A stretch of 64,000 nt of DNA from Haloarchaeobius litoreus (GTDB lineage Archaea > Halobacteriota > Halobacteria > Halobacteriales > Natrialbaceae): NCBI RefSeq assembly GCF_024495425.1, contig NZ_JANHJR010000002.1, forward strand, positions 62,001 to 126,000, written 5' to 3'. The first letter of the stretch is position 1. Every line of letters begins with the position of its first letter. The translations under genes were made by a program, and so were the position numbers. This document shows, piece after piece, positions 1 to 8,252 of this stretch. The notes beneath the pieces were generated by a model. That model did not search any database and was not told the origin of the DNA. It worked only from the letters and a program-made list of their open reading frames with translations.

Positions 1-1070
1 GGGACGGTCATCTCGACGACCGTCCCCTGTGGCTCGTTCCGCTCGAACGAGAGGTCGCCGTTCGACATGGTGACGGTCCAGTACATCAGCCACAGGCCGA
101 GCCCGGAGCCGTGGACGAGGGAGTCCTCGCTTCCCTCACGGATGGCGTCGAGTTCGTCCTCGGGGATGCCATCGCCGGTGTCGGAGACGGACACGGTGAC
201 GGTGTCCGGAGGATTCCGGTCGATCGATACCCGGACATCGGTCCCGGGGTCGTTGTGTCGGACGGCGTTCTCGACGGCTTCCCTCACCGCGAAGTCGAAC
301 CGGTGGTGCACGTCGGCGGGGGCGGACGGCGGCAGGTCGGTGGTGACGGTTACGTCATCGTGTTCTGCCAGTACGTCTTCCACGCTAACCTCGACCACCT
401 CGGTGAGGTCGAGTTCGTCGGTGAACTCGTTCTCCCAGACCTGGTTGAGCCGTTTCGCCTGGTTCCCGAGCCGCTCGACGTTCTTCGTGTGCTTGCGGAT
501 GGTCCGCAACGTGGCTCTCGAATCGTCCCTCGGTTCGGTGTCGAGCAGCGACTCGGTGTACCCTCGGATGACGGTGGTCTCGTTCCGGAGGTTGTGGCGG
601 AGGGCGCGGTTGAGGACGGACAGTCGGCGGTGCAGCCTGGCGGTGTAGTCCGTCTGTTCGCGGAGGGTCTTCCGTTCGCTCCACAGGCGCTCCCGGTACT
701 CCGCGACGCCGAGTCCGACGATGGCGGTTGCCCCCGACGCCGTCACCAGCAAGACCGGGATGTTCTGGAGTTCGACGCCCTCGAGCTGCTGCATCTTGAT
801 GAGGAGTGTGGCGACGACGAGGCCGACGAGGCCCGAACCCAGGACCCAGAAGAACACCCGAAGGCCGTCGTGCGTGTCGAGATCGAGCCGGGAGAGTCGC
901 ACGCTCCCGTAGAGCAGGGCCGTCCCGAGGAGTCCGAGGAGCACCGCCTCGACCGCCGTCGCGACGCCGTCGTTGCCTCCACCGACGAGGTGGACCGCTG
1001 CGGCCACCAGGTACCCGACACCGAGTCCGACGACCGGCAGGGAGGGATGTCGGTCGAAGACCCCGGTCAT
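1..1070 (-). CDS. Membrane-bound sensor histidine kinase, C-terminus cut by window edge
   Basis: Partial gene; the reading frame runs off the left edge. The N-terminal ~120 residues form several hydrophobic helices in the membrane. A dimerisation/phosphoacceptor helix follows with the motif LNRALRHNLRNE, the phosphorylated His falling near residue 159. The HATPase_c domain shows an N-box (REAVENAVRHND), a G1 box (DTGDGIP) and a G2 box (GSGLGLWLM) close to the edge, so nearly the whole kinase core is present. No PAS or receiver domain is visible. The start is the ATG at 1070, just before the first hydrophobic helix. It resembles the small haloarchaeal membrane histidine kinases; the signal and the partner regulator cannot be told. 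An internal-stop check was made only by reading the translated frame. Confidence 0.85.
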   Translation of the reverse strand, partial: MTGVFDRHPSLPVVGLGVGYLVAAAVHLVGGGNDGVATAVEAVLLGLLGTALLYGSVRLSRLDLDTHDGLRVFFWVLGSGLVGLVVATLLIKMQQLEGVELQNIPVLLVTASGATAIVGLGVAEYRERLWSERKTLREQTDYTARLHRRLSVLNRALRHNLRNETTVIRGYTESLLDTEPRDDSRATLRTIRKHTKNVERLGNQAKRLNQVWENEFTDELDLTEVVEVSVEDVLAEHDDVTVTTDLPPSAPADVHHRFDFAVREAVENAVRHNDPGTDVRVSIDRNPPDTVTVSVSDTGDGIPEDELDAIREGSEDSLVHGSGLGLWLMYWTVTMSNGDLSFERNEPQGTVVEMTV

Positions 1071-1171
1071 ACCCGATTCATGTTACCACCTGTTAATGTA
1101 GCTATGGGGAAACAGCTCCTCTCACGACCTCCCGACGCCGGGTGAACCGGGGCACGCTGGCCGGAACCGGC

Positions 1172-1600
1172 CTACGCCTCCTGCAGCTGCCGCACCGTCA
1201 GCACGGGGCTCTCGCAGGTGCGGACGACGCGCTCGGCGACGCTGCCGATGAGGAAGCGGTTCTCGCCGTGCCGCCCCCGCGTGCCGGTGGCGACCACGTC
1301 GGCGTCGACCTCGCGGGCGAACGCACAGATCTCCGCGGCCGGCCGGCCCTCGCGGATGGCGGTCTGCACCGGCAGGTCGGTGTCCGCGGTGACATCCGCC
1401 AGCGCGTCCTCCGCGCTCTCCTCAAGCGCCTCGCGGAACTGGTCGCGCACCGACTCGGGCGAGGACTCCACCTCGCTCGCGTCGATCACGTACAGCGCGT
1501 GGACCGTCGCGTCGAAGCGCTCTGCCAGATCGAGAGCGACCGCGACGGCGCGTTTGACGCTCTCGGAGCCGTCGGTGGCGATGACGACGGTGTCGAACAT
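1172..1600 (-). CDS. Universal stress protein (UspA family)
   Basis: A 142-residue single-domain Usp protein, normal for the family. It begins with the classic strand MFDTVVIATDGSE and ends with the ATP-binding signature GTRGRHGENRFLIGSVAE followed by the closing strand SPVLTVR, so it is probably of the ATP-binding Usp subtype. The frame is open for about 39 codons upstream of the ATG at 1600, but the family start fits the internal methionine. Usp proteins are cytoplasmic, dimeric and usually stress- or growth-phase-linked; the specific role here is unknown. It lies alone between the sensor kinase and a long non-coding stretch. Confidence 0.9.
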   Translation of the reverse strand: MFDTVVIATDGSESVKRAVAVALDLAERFDATVHALYVIDASEVESSPESVRDQFREALEESAEDALADVTADTDLPVQTAIREGRPAAEICAFAREVDADVVATGTRGRHGENRFLIGSVAERVVRTCESPVLTVRQLQEA

Positions 1601-2147
1601 GGTCTGGGGTTTTCCGGCTGACGGCATAAATCTGCGGACATTTCTGTCAGCAGTCTGTGGCTGGAGTTCCGACGGGATGGGTGCGTCTGTTGTCGTGGGA
1701 CTCGCTGGTGCCAACAATAGCCAGAAAGCCCCGGCGGGCTACGCTCCCAGGACTGGCGAGACTCCTTCGTCGTCTCGCTGCCCTCCGCTCGCAAGCTCGC
1801 GGAGAACTCGCTGCGTCCCCGGAAATCGAAGATTTCCGGTGTGCTCACGAGACGCGAGCGTCTCGTGACCGGTCCTCGTTCCTGCGGTCCTTGGCTGGCG
1901 AGACTCCTCCGTCGTCTCGCTGCTTCCCGCTCGGTCGCAGGCTCCCTCGCGGGAACGTCGCCGGGGATTCGTCGAGACGCTCGCCCCTTTCAGCCCCACC
2001 CCGCACAGCACCGCACCTCACGCCTCCCCAGCCTCTTCGCTCAGTCGCAAGCTCCCTCGCTCATCCCTCGCACGAGTGCGGCGAGCGGCCTCCGGCACGC
2101 TCGCCAGTCGCGCGCCACTCGGAAAAACCGGATACTGTCGCCGCCTT
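1601..2147. repeat. 547-bp non-coding stretch with two hairpins and a repeated 29-bp block
   Basis: No convincing gene. Two perfect hairpins with 9-bp arms sit close together: 1819-1839 (arms CCGGAAATC/GATTTCCGG, loop GAA) and 1846-1867 (arms CACGAGACG/CGTCTCGTG, loop CGAG). A 29-bp block beginning CTGGCGAGACTCC occurs at 1753-1781 and again at 1895-1923 with one mismatch. The segment GGCACGCTCGCCAG at 2094-2107 recurs exactly at 5124-5137 and with one mismatch at 52879-52892. This looks like a degenerate repetitive intergenic element rather than a decayed gene, though a decayed gene cannot be excluded. Confidence 0.6.
2121..2130 (-). terminator. Oligo-T tract after mutS
   Basis: On the minus strand a run of five T residues (2123-2127) lies about 20 bp after the mutS stop codon, within GC-rich flanks. 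Archaeal termination commonly uses such oligo-T tracts. It is the only T tract close to this stop. Confidence 0.4.
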
Positions 2148-4793
2148 TCATTCCCGCTTCAATCGCTCCTGCCACTCCTGCACGCGCTGCATCAGCTCGA
2201 CGGGCGAGGTGCGGTCCACGTCGATGCCGTCCAGTTCGTCGAGGATGGCCTCTGTCTCGGGGTCGATGGCCGGTTCCGGCTCGCGGCCGCCGTCCGCGGT
2301 TGTCATCGTCCCGCTGTCGAGGTCGAAGACGACCTGCTGGCCGCCGCCGCCGTCGCCGCCACCGCTCCCGCGGGCCTCGATGGCTTTCTCCTGTCTGAGC
2401 CGGTCGAGTACGTCGCGGGCGCGGTCGACGACCGGCCCGGGGACGCCGGCGAGGTCGGCGACGTGGATGCCGTAGGAGCGGTCGGTCGGGCCCTCCCGCA
2501 CCGTCCGGAGGAACGTCACGTCGCCGTCGCGCTCGTCGGCCGCGACGTGGACGTTCTGGACGCGTTCGAGGTGCTCGGCGAGGCCGGTCAGCTCGTGGTA
2601 GTGCGTCGCGAACAGCGTCTTCGCGCGGATCTCGTTGTGGAGGTACTCCACGGCGGCCCAGGCGATGGAGATGCCGTCGTAGGTGGCGGTGCCGCGGCCG
2701 ACCTCGTCCAGGATGACCAGCGAGTCCTCGGTCGCGGAGTGGAGGATGTTCGAGAGCTCCTGCATCTCGACCATGAAGGTGGAGCGGCCCTGGGCGAGCT
2801 CGTCCAGCGCGCCGACGCGGGTGTAGATGCCGTCGACCAGCCCGACGGTCGCCTCCCGGGCGGGGACGAAGCTGCCGACCTGCGCGAGCAGCACGATGAG
2901 GGCGGTCTGTCGCATGTAGGTGGACTTCCCGCTCATGTTCGGCCCCGTCACCACGGTGAACGTGCGCTCGTCGTCCATGTGGCAGTCGTTCGGGACGAAC
3001 TCGACGGTCTGCTCGACGACGGGGTGCCGGCCCGCGGTCACGTCGAGGCTGCGCTCCTCGGTCAGCTCGGGGCGGCTCCAGTCGTTCGAGACGGCATGCG
3101 TCGCGAGGCTGGCGAGCACGTCCACCTCGGCGACGGTCCGCCCCACGTCCTGCAGGAGTTCGGCGCGGGCGGCGACCCGCTCGCGGAGCTCGTCGAACAG
3201 CCGCGCTTCGAGGTCGCCGCGTCGCTCCTCCAGCCGGAACAGCTCGCGCTCCTTCTCGGCGAGCTCGTCCGTACGAAAGCGCTTCGAGTTCTTCAGCGTC
3301 TTCACGTGCTCGAAGCCCTCGGGCACGCCGTCGGCGGCCGACTTGCCGACCTGCACGTAGTAGCCGTCGGTCTTGTTCCGGTCGACGGTGACGTGGCTGA
3401 GGCCGTGCTCGCGCTTCACCCTGTCGGCGAGCCCGTCGAAGTACGCCTGTGCGGCCTCGTGGCGGTCGCGAAGCTCGTCGAGCTCGTCGTCGTAGCCCGG
3501 CCGGAACAGCCCGCCCTGGGTCGTCGTCTTCGGCGGGTCCTCGACCAGTGCGTCGGCGAGTTCGTCCCGGAGGTCGGCGGCGGCCGCCCGGTCCGGCCGC
3601 GAGAGGATCTCCGGGAGCGGCGAGACCGCCAGCTGCGACGAGGCCTCGACGGCCTCGACGAGGTCCGGGAGCACCCCGAGCGTGTCCCGCACCCGGAGCA
3701 GGTCCGTCGCGTCGGCGCTCCCACCTACCGCCCGCGAGGCCAGTCGTTCGAGGTCGTACGCGGAATCCAGCACCTCGCGAATCTCCTCACGGCCGAGCGC
3801 CCCGGCGGCGAAGGCGGCGACGCTCGCCTGCCGTTCTTCGAGCGTGCCCCGGTCGCGTCGGGGCCGCTGGAGCCACTCCTTCAGCAGTCGGCCGCCCGGG
3901 CTGGTGACGGTGTGGTCGACCGTCGCGAACAGGCTGCCCGAGCGGTCGCCGTGCATCGTCTCGGTGAGTTCGAGGTTGCGCTGCGTCGTCGCGTCGAGTT
4001 CGACGTGCTCGCCGCCGTGGTAGGGCTGGACGCGGGTCATCGACGCCAGCACGCCCGTTCCAGTCTCGTCGACGTACGCGAGGACTGCGCCCGCGGCGCG
4101 GACGCCGAGGTCGCCCACGCCGAGCGTCGCGAACGTGTCGTCGCCGAAGTGGTCGCGGGCGACGTGGCCCGCCTTCCCGGGCGCGAACGACGCCGCGTCG
4201 GGCAGCGAGAGCCGCGCCCCGGTGCGCTCCTCGATGCGGTCGCACAGGTCGCCGTCGTCCCTGATCCCGGGGCCGGGCAACACCTCCACTGGACTGAACC
4301 GGTACAGCTCCGTGAGCGTGGCGTCGGTGCCGTCGACCGTCGTCACGTGGAACCGGCCCGTGGTCACGTCCGCGAAGGCGAGGCCGTAGGTGGCGTCCCC
4401 GGCCGTCCCGTCGTCGCCCTCGCGCACGACGGCGGCGAGGTACTGCGCGTCCACCCCGGCCACGTCGAGCAGGGTGCCGGGCGTGACCACGCGCTCGATC
4501 TCGCGGTGGATGTCGCCGCCGTCCTCGTGCTGCTCGGCGACGGCGACGGTGTAGCCGCGCTCGACCAGCGCCTTCAGGTACGGCGTCAGGTCGTCGACCG
4601 GCACGCCCGCCATCGGGTACGACGAGCCGTGGCTCGACTTCTGGCTCACCTTCAGGTCCAGTTCGTTGGCGACCAGCTCGGCGTCGTCCGCGAAGAACTC
4701 GTAGAAGTCGCCACACTGCATCGCGAGCACGTCGGCGTCGGTCTCCGCCTTCAACCCCAGGAACTCCCCGACGATGCCCGTCGCCTCTGTCAT
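2148..4793 (-). CDS. mutS: DNA mismatch repair protein MutS
   Basis: An 881-residue MutS1-type protein, normal length. Domain I begins at once and carries the mismatch-reading Phe-X-Glu motif (CGDFYEFF, F30-Y-E32). The connector, lever and clamp regions follow. The C-terminal ATPase has Walker A TGPNMSGKST near residues 615-625, Walker B VILDEVGRG near 690-700, and the SYGIHVADLAGVP element after it. A Gly/Ser-rich linker precedes the short C-terminal tail. The start is the ATG at 4793; the open frame continues upstream but a TATA-like box 28 bp before this ATG supports a leaderless message. MutS recognises mismatches in duplex DNA. No mutL lies beside it. Confidence 0.96.
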   Translation of the reverse strand: MTEATGIVGEFLGLKAETDADVLAMQCGDFYEFFADDAELVANELDLKVSQKSSHGSSYPMAGVPVDDLTPYLKALVERGYTVAVAEQHEDGGDIHREIERVVTPGTLLDVAGVDAQYLAAVVREGDDGTAGDATYGLAFADVTTGRFHVTTVDGTDATLTELYRFSPVEVLPGPGIRDDGDLCDRIEERTGARLSLPDAASFAPGKAGHVARDHFGDDTFATLGVGDLGVRAAGAVLAYVDETGTGVLASMTRVQPYHGGEHVELDATTQRNLELTETMHGDRSGSLFATVDHTVTSPGGRLLKEWLQRPRRDRGTLEERQASVAAFAAGALGREEIREVLDSAYDLERLASRAVGGSADATDLLRVRDTLGVLPDLVEAVEASSQLAVSPLPEILSRPDRAAAADLRDELADALVEDPPKTTTQGGLFRPGYDDELDELRDRHEAAQAYFDGLADRVKREHGLSHVTVDRNKTDGYYVQVGKSAADGVPEGFEHVKTLKNSKRFRTDELAEKERELFRLEERRGDLEARLFDELRERVAARAELLQDVGRTVAEVDVLASLATHAVSNDWSRPELTEERSLDVTAGRHPVVEQTVEFVPNDCHMDDERTFTVVTGPNMSGKSTYMRQTALIVLLAQVGSFVPAREATVGLVDGIYTRVGALDELAQGRSTFMVEMQELSNILHSATEDSLVILDEVGRGTATYDGISIAWAAVEYLHNEIRAKTLFATHYHELTGLAEHLERVQNVHVAADERDGDVTFLRTVREGPTDRSYGIHVADLAGVPGPVVDRARDVLDRLRQEKAIEARGSGGGDGGGGQQVVFDLDSGTMTTADGGREPEPAIDPETEAILDELDGIDVDRTSPVELMQRVQEWQERLKRE

Positions 4794-4816
4794 GGCAGGT
4801 AGTGGTCGTGAGACGG

Positions 4817-4826
4817 AGTAAAACCC
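4817..4826 (-). promoter_or_regulatory. TATA-like box of mutS
   Basis: The minus strand reads GGTTTTACT here, centred about 28 bp before the mutS ATG at 4793, the distance expected for a leaderless haloarchaeal transcript. Confidence 0.5.
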
Positions 4827-4874
4827 TGCGGGTTCCGCGTCGTCCCCTGTTCGACCACGCTCGGCCTGCCGAAG

Positions 4875-4882
4875 CCCTTTAG
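4875..4882 (+). promoter_or_regulatory. TATA-like box of the 59-aa membrane protein gene
   Basis: CCCTTTAG centred about 28 bp before the ATG at 4907. Between box and start lies a perfect inverted repeat, CCACCTC-CGC-GAGGTGG (4883-4899), whose right arm contains a Shine-Dalgarno-like GAGGTG. Confidence 0.4.
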
Positions 4883-4906
4883 CCACCTCCGCGAGGTGGT
4901 TGTCGT

Positions 4907-5086
4907 ATGGCCGGCGACCCGAACCGACTCGTCCGTGCGCTCGCCAACGCCGTCGTCGCCTTCGGCGTCACCGCCGGGATGGGGATACTGCTGCGTGTTC
5001 CGACTGACGTGGCGTTCCTGCAGGGTGGGGCCGTCGCCGTCGCGCTCGTCGTTGGGACGTTCGCCGTCGCGTCGATGGGCTACTGA
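4907..5086 (+). CDS. Small membrane protein, 59 aa
   Basis: Not recognised. The frame encodes a short polar N-terminus (MAGDPNRLVRALAN) followed by two hydrophobic helices separated by a short loop, ending SMGY. Support for coding comes from a TATA-like box at the right distance, GC-rich third positions, and a clean start and stop in the gap between mutS and kynureninase. It is divergent from mutS. Two-helix proteins like this are common in haloarchaea and mostly uncharacterised. Confidence 0.65.
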   Translation: MAGDPNRLVRALANAVVAFGVTAGMGILLRVPTDVAFLQGGAVAVALVVGTFAVASMGY

Positions 5087-5355
5087 TACTCGGCCTGTTG
5101 TTCTGTTTCGTTCAACCCCTCTCGGCACGCTCGCCAGCGTGAGAGCAAACTCTCACTGGCCATCGGAATCGCTCCGCGATTCCGAGACAGCCGCGCGCCA
5201 CCCGGCTGATTCGGCATCGATGTGGGCCGAAAGTTTACACTATTAGTAAACTCTTGGCGTCCCTGCCGTCTGGGTGAATCCCGTGGTTTTCGGTGGTCGA
5301 CGCCATCGCCGCCTGCCAAAGCTAGTTCACGCTTCCACGCGAATCCCGACCCAGC
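5087..5355. repeat. Intergenic hairpin pair related to the 1.6-2.1 kb element
   Basis: Two perfect hairpins: 5139-5156 (arms GTGAGAG/CTCTCAC, loop CAAA) and 5164-5184 (arms CGGAATCG/CGATTCCG, loop CTCCG). GGCACGCTCGCCAG at 5124-5137 is identical to 2094-2107, and the CCGCGCGCCA segment after the second hairpin resembles the sequence after the first copy. No gene is seen. The last ~60 bp probably hold the kynureninase promoter. Confidence 0.55.
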
Positions 5356-6654
5356 ATGCCGACGCCGGAACTCCCCGCAGACCCGCCGACGGACCGCGCG
5401 TTCGCCGAGGAACTGGACGAGCAGGACCCGCTCGCGTCGCTTCGGGAGCGCTTCTACATCCCCGAGGGCGACCGCTACATGGACGGGAACTCGCTGGGGC
5501 TCATGTCGAAGGACGCCGAGGCGGCGCTCTCCCGGGTCGTCGACGAGTGGCGCGACCTGGCCATCCGGGGCTGGGGCGAGGCCGACCCGGACTGGTTCCA
5601 CTACCCCGAGCGGCTGGGCGACCGGCTCGCACCGCTCGTCGGCGCGACGGAGTCCGAAGTGGTCGTCGGCAACTCGACGACGGTCAACATCCACACGCTC
5701 GTCGGGACGATGCTCGACGCCTACGGGGCGGAGACCATCCTCGTGGACGACCTCGACTTCCCGACGGACCACTACGCCATCCGGGCGCAGCTCCGCCAGC
5801 GCGGCCTCGATCCCGAGGAGTACCTCGTCGTCGCCGAGAGCAGCGACGGGCGCACCGTGACGGTCGATGATGTCGAGGCCGCGCTGGTGGGCAACGACGT
5901 GGACATCGTCTTCCTCCCGACGGTGCTCTACCGCTCGGGGCAGCTCCTCGACGTCGAGGCCATCGCCGAGCTGGCCCGCGAGCACGGCGCGCTGTTCGGC
6001 GTCGACGCGGCCCACAGCGTCGGCGCGGTCCCGCACGAGTTCGACGCGAACGGCGTGGACTTCGCGGTCTGGTGCTCGTACAAGTACCTCAACGGCGGCC
6101 CCGGCGCGGTCGCGGGCCTGTACGTCAGCGAGGAGCACTTCGGCAGCCCACCCGCGCTCGCTGGCTGGTGGGGCAACGACAAGGGGACGATGTTCGAGAT
6201 GCGGACGACGTACGACCAGGCACCCGACGCCGGCGCGTGGCAGGTCGGGACGCCGCCGCTGCTCGCCGCGGCACCGCTCGACGGCGCGCTCGACGTGGTC
6301 GAGGACGCGGGAATCGAGGCGCTCCGGGAGAAGTCGGTCGCGCTGACCGAGTACCTCGTGGCGCTGACCGACGCACGACTCGCCCAGCACGGCTTCGAGG
6401 TGGGGACGCCGCGGGACCCCGACCGCCGGGGCGGGCACGTCGCGCTCGAACACCCGGAGGGCTACCGCATCAGCGAGGCGCTGCGCGACCGCGGCGTCGT
6501 CGTGGACTACCGTCCGCCGGACGTGGTCCGGGTCGCGCCCTCGCCGTACTACGTCACCTTCGCGGAGGTGTGGTCGGTGGTCGACGACCTCGTCGAGATC
6601 GCGGAGCGGTCGCTCTACGAGGAGTACGAACGCGAGAGCGGCGGCGTGACGTAG
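5356..6654 (+). CDS. kynU: Kynureninase
   Basis: A 432-residue PLP enzyme of fold type I that cleaves L-kynurenine (or 3-hydroxykynurenine) to anthranilate (or 3-hydroxyanthranilate) plus alanine. Family marks: the N-terminal YMDGNSLGLMSK, the PLP-anchoring aspartate in FGVDAAHSVGAVPHE, the Schiff-base lysine K243 in SYKYLNGGPG, and GWWGNDKGTMFEM. Full length; the ATG at 5356 fits the family start. It stands alone: neither tryptophan dioxygenase nor kynurenine formamidase is in the window. It ends directly against the stop of a convergent small gene. Confidence 0.95.
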   Translation: MPTPELPADPPTDRAFAEELDEQDPLASLRERFYIPEGDRYMDGNSLGLMSKDAEAALSRVVDEWRDLAIRGWGEADPDWFHYPERLGDRLAPLVGATESEVVVGNSTTVNIHTLVGTMLDAYGAETILVDDLDFPTDHYAIRAQLRQRGLDPEEYLVVAESSDGRTVTVDDVEAALVGNDVDIVFLPTVLYRSGQLLDVEAIAELAREHGALFGVDAAHSVGAVPHEFDANGVDFAVWCSYKYLNGGPGAVAGLYVSEEHFGSPPALAGWWGNDKGTMFEMRTTYDQAPDAGAWQVGTPPLLAAAPLDGALDVVEDAGIEALREKSVALTEYLVALTDARLAQHGFEVGTPRDPDRRGGHVALEHPEGYRISEALRDRGVVVDYRPPDVVRVAPSPYYVTFAEVWSVVDDLVEIAERSLYEEYERESGGVT

Positions 6655-6852
6655 CTACGCTGTCCCGGGACGCCTGGCGTCCTCCTCGTCCTCGCCGCCC
6701 GCCGCCTCGGCGATCTTGAGGGTGATCCACACGACGAGGATGATCGGCGCGAGCGGGAGCAGGACGAGCGCCAGCAGCGCCGCGATGATGTAGCCGATGG
6801 CGCTCATCGAGGCGTCCGGATGCATCCCGGCGCTTTCGCTGAGGGTTGACAT
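6655..6852 (-). CDS. Small membrane protein, 65 aa
   Basis: Not recognised. The N-terminus is polar, followed by one long or two short hydrophobic helices (GYIIAALLALVLLPLAP and ILVVWITLKIAEAA) and an acidic tail (GGEDEEDARRPGTA). The ATG at 6852 is preferred over one eight codons further upstream because the sequence nearer the gene reads as a normal short leader. Its stop codon abuts the kynureninase stop with no spacer, so the two genes converge and must share terminator sequence. Confidence 0.6.
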   Translation of the reverse strand: MSTLSESAGMHPDASMSAIGYIIAALLALVLLPLAPIILVVWITLKIAEAAGGEDEEDARRPGTA

Positions 6853-6927
6853 GGCAGTAGACGTACGCGACAAACCGGTAAAAACGGCCCGCTGGGCGGC
6901 TGCAACTGGGGTGTAGCTGGTAACCGA

Positions 6928-7275
6928 CTACTCGTCGATGTCGACCATCACGGGGCCGTCGTCGTCCTCGTCGTCACCATCCGCTTCCTCCTCCTCTGCC
7001 TCCTCGACTGCCGCTGCGGCGGCGCTGTCACCGGCGCGGTCGGCGAGGATGTAGCCGAACAGGCCGCCGACGAGCATCCCGAGGCCGGAGGCGCGGGTCG
7101 AGTCGACGTACCAGTCACGGGGTTCGAGTTCGCGGGTGTTCTCGTAGCTCATCCCGAGCAGGAGCCGCGAGCCGAGCTTGGCCATGCGCTTCGGGAACAG
7201 CAGACTGAGAAGGCCCTGTGCGGCGGTCGCGGCGGCGATAGCTTTCCGGAGTTTCGGGGAACCGAGCATACCCAT
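6928..7275 (-). CDS. Uncharacterised haloarchaeal membrane-associated protein, 115 aa
   Basis: Not assigned to a named family. The N-terminal part is basic and amphipathic (SPKLRKAIAAATAAQGLLSLLFPKRMAKLGSRLL), a middle segment contains YENTRELEPRDWYVDSTRA, one hydrophobic helix follows (GMLVGGLFGYILAD), and the tail is very rich in Glu/Asp. The start at 7275 is chosen because GGAGGT lies seven bases before it; the next ATG is two codons downstream. A peripheral or single-span membrane protein is likely. Confidence 0.65.
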   Translation of the reverse strand: MGMLGSPKLRKAIAAATAAQGLLSLLFPKRMAKLGSRLLLGMSYENTRELEPRDWYVDSTRASGLGMLVGGLFGYILADRAGDSAAAAAVEEAEEEEADGDDEDDDGPVMVDIDE

Positions 7276-7338
7276 ACTTGTACCTCCAGCGAGAAAAACC
7301 CCGACCAAAGCGGGCGGGGTCGCCGGCTCGCTCGCGGC

Positions 7339-7776
7339 TCAGTCGACGTCGAACTCCTCGGGGCTGTCGACCCAGGCGGAGCCGCCGTCACCACCGGCGG
7401 TCTTGAACACGCCGCGGGCGGTGGCCACCCGGGTACCGGTCACGTCGGTCACCTCGCAGTCGACGGTGGCGATGTCGCCGCCGTCGCGGACGACCTCGGC
7501 CTCGGCGACGAGGTCGTTCGTGGCGGGAGCCAGGTGGTCGATGCGGATGTCGATGGTGGGCGTCGGCGTGAAGTTCAGCGAGATGACGGCCGCGCCGGCG
7601 ACGTGGTCGGCGAAGGAGTGGACGACGCCGCCGTGGGCGACGACCTTCCCGGGGACCGAGGAGTGCTCCTCCGCGAGTCCGAGGCGACCCCGGGCGAAGC
7701 CGTCCTCGGCTTCCTCCATCTCGATGCCGAGGTGCTTCGCGTACGGCATCGCGTCGAAGATGGCGTTGACGGTCAT
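7339..7776 (-). CDS. PaaI-type hotdog thioesterase
   Basis: A 145-residue hotdog-fold protein. It begins with an MPYAKHLGIEME helix-strand, has the PaaI-family active-site region VAHGGVVHSFADHVAGAA (the HGG turn and the acidic residue on the helix), and closes with strands typical of the fold. These enzymes hydrolyse acyl-CoA thioesters, often aryl-CoA, in the cytoplasm. The ATG at 7776 is preferred to one two codons upstream. No catabolic operon surrounds it, so the substrate is open. Confidence 0.85.
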   Translation of the reverse strand: MTVNAIFDAMPYAKHLGIEMEEAEDGFARGRLGLAEEHSSVPGKVVAHGGVVHSFADHVAGAAVISLNFTPTPTIDIRIDHLAPATNDLVAEAEVVRDGGDIATVDCEVTDVTGTRVATARGVFKTAGGDGGSAWVDSPEEFDVD

Positions 7777-7926
7777 GCACACCCGTTACGCGGCCTCGAC
7801 CATACCGTTTTGCCAACGTCGAGGAACGTGTCTTCAGTGTGTCGGAGTCGTGCGGTCGGTGCACACGACTTTGTGGTATGCTAACAGTTATCGTGTCCGG
7901 GGACCAACGTAGGGCCGAGGAACACA

Positions 7927-8103
7927 ATGGCTGCTGCACCGAACCCGAACCGGGAACACGACACGGTCGGAGTCGACGCCGTCGACTTCGGCCCGTACGT
8001 CGCCATCGACGTCGGCGACGGCGAGGTCCTGCTGTTCGACGAGGGACGCTCCACGGCGTGGATCCAGTCCACCGTGGCCGTCTCGGTCGAGGAGGCAGTG
8101 TGA
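7927..8103 (+). CDS. Small haloarchaeal protein, 58 aa, DUF7331-like
   Basis: The core is a short two-sheet-like sequence: YVAIDVGDGEVLLFD followed by STAWIQSTVAVSVEEA. This resembles a widespread small haloarchaeal family that I associate with DUF7331, but I cannot check the family number. Acidic, soluble and with no obvious metal site. Its TGA overlaps an ATG of a 24-codon open frame (8103-8177) which I do not call as a gene. Divergent from the thioesterase; the shared 150-bp spacer holds both promoters. Confidence 0.6.
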   Translation: MAAAPNPNREHDTVGVDAVDFGPYVAIDVGDGEVLLFDEGRSTAWIQSTVAVSVEEAV

Positions 8104-8252
8104 TGTCGAAACGGACCGACCCGCTTCCCACACGAGGGCCAGCCCACCACCCGACCTCGTTCGACTGGCCGCAGTAGCGTCCGCTCCGTTCTCCCGGCCA
8201 CGGCCGGTCCCGAATCACAACCCCTACGTCCCCACCTGTCGGAGTCTCGCCC

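Noticed and set aside
2076-4802. A 908-codon open frame on the + strand across mutS
   Set aside because: High-GC codon use keeps the opposite frame open. The translation has no recognisable domains, while the minus strand is a clear full-length MutS.
8103-8177. A 24-codon frame overlapping the stop of the 58-aa gene (TGATG)
   Set aside because: Very short, Pro/Arg/His-rich and with no sign of conservation that I can check. The overlap alone is not enough.
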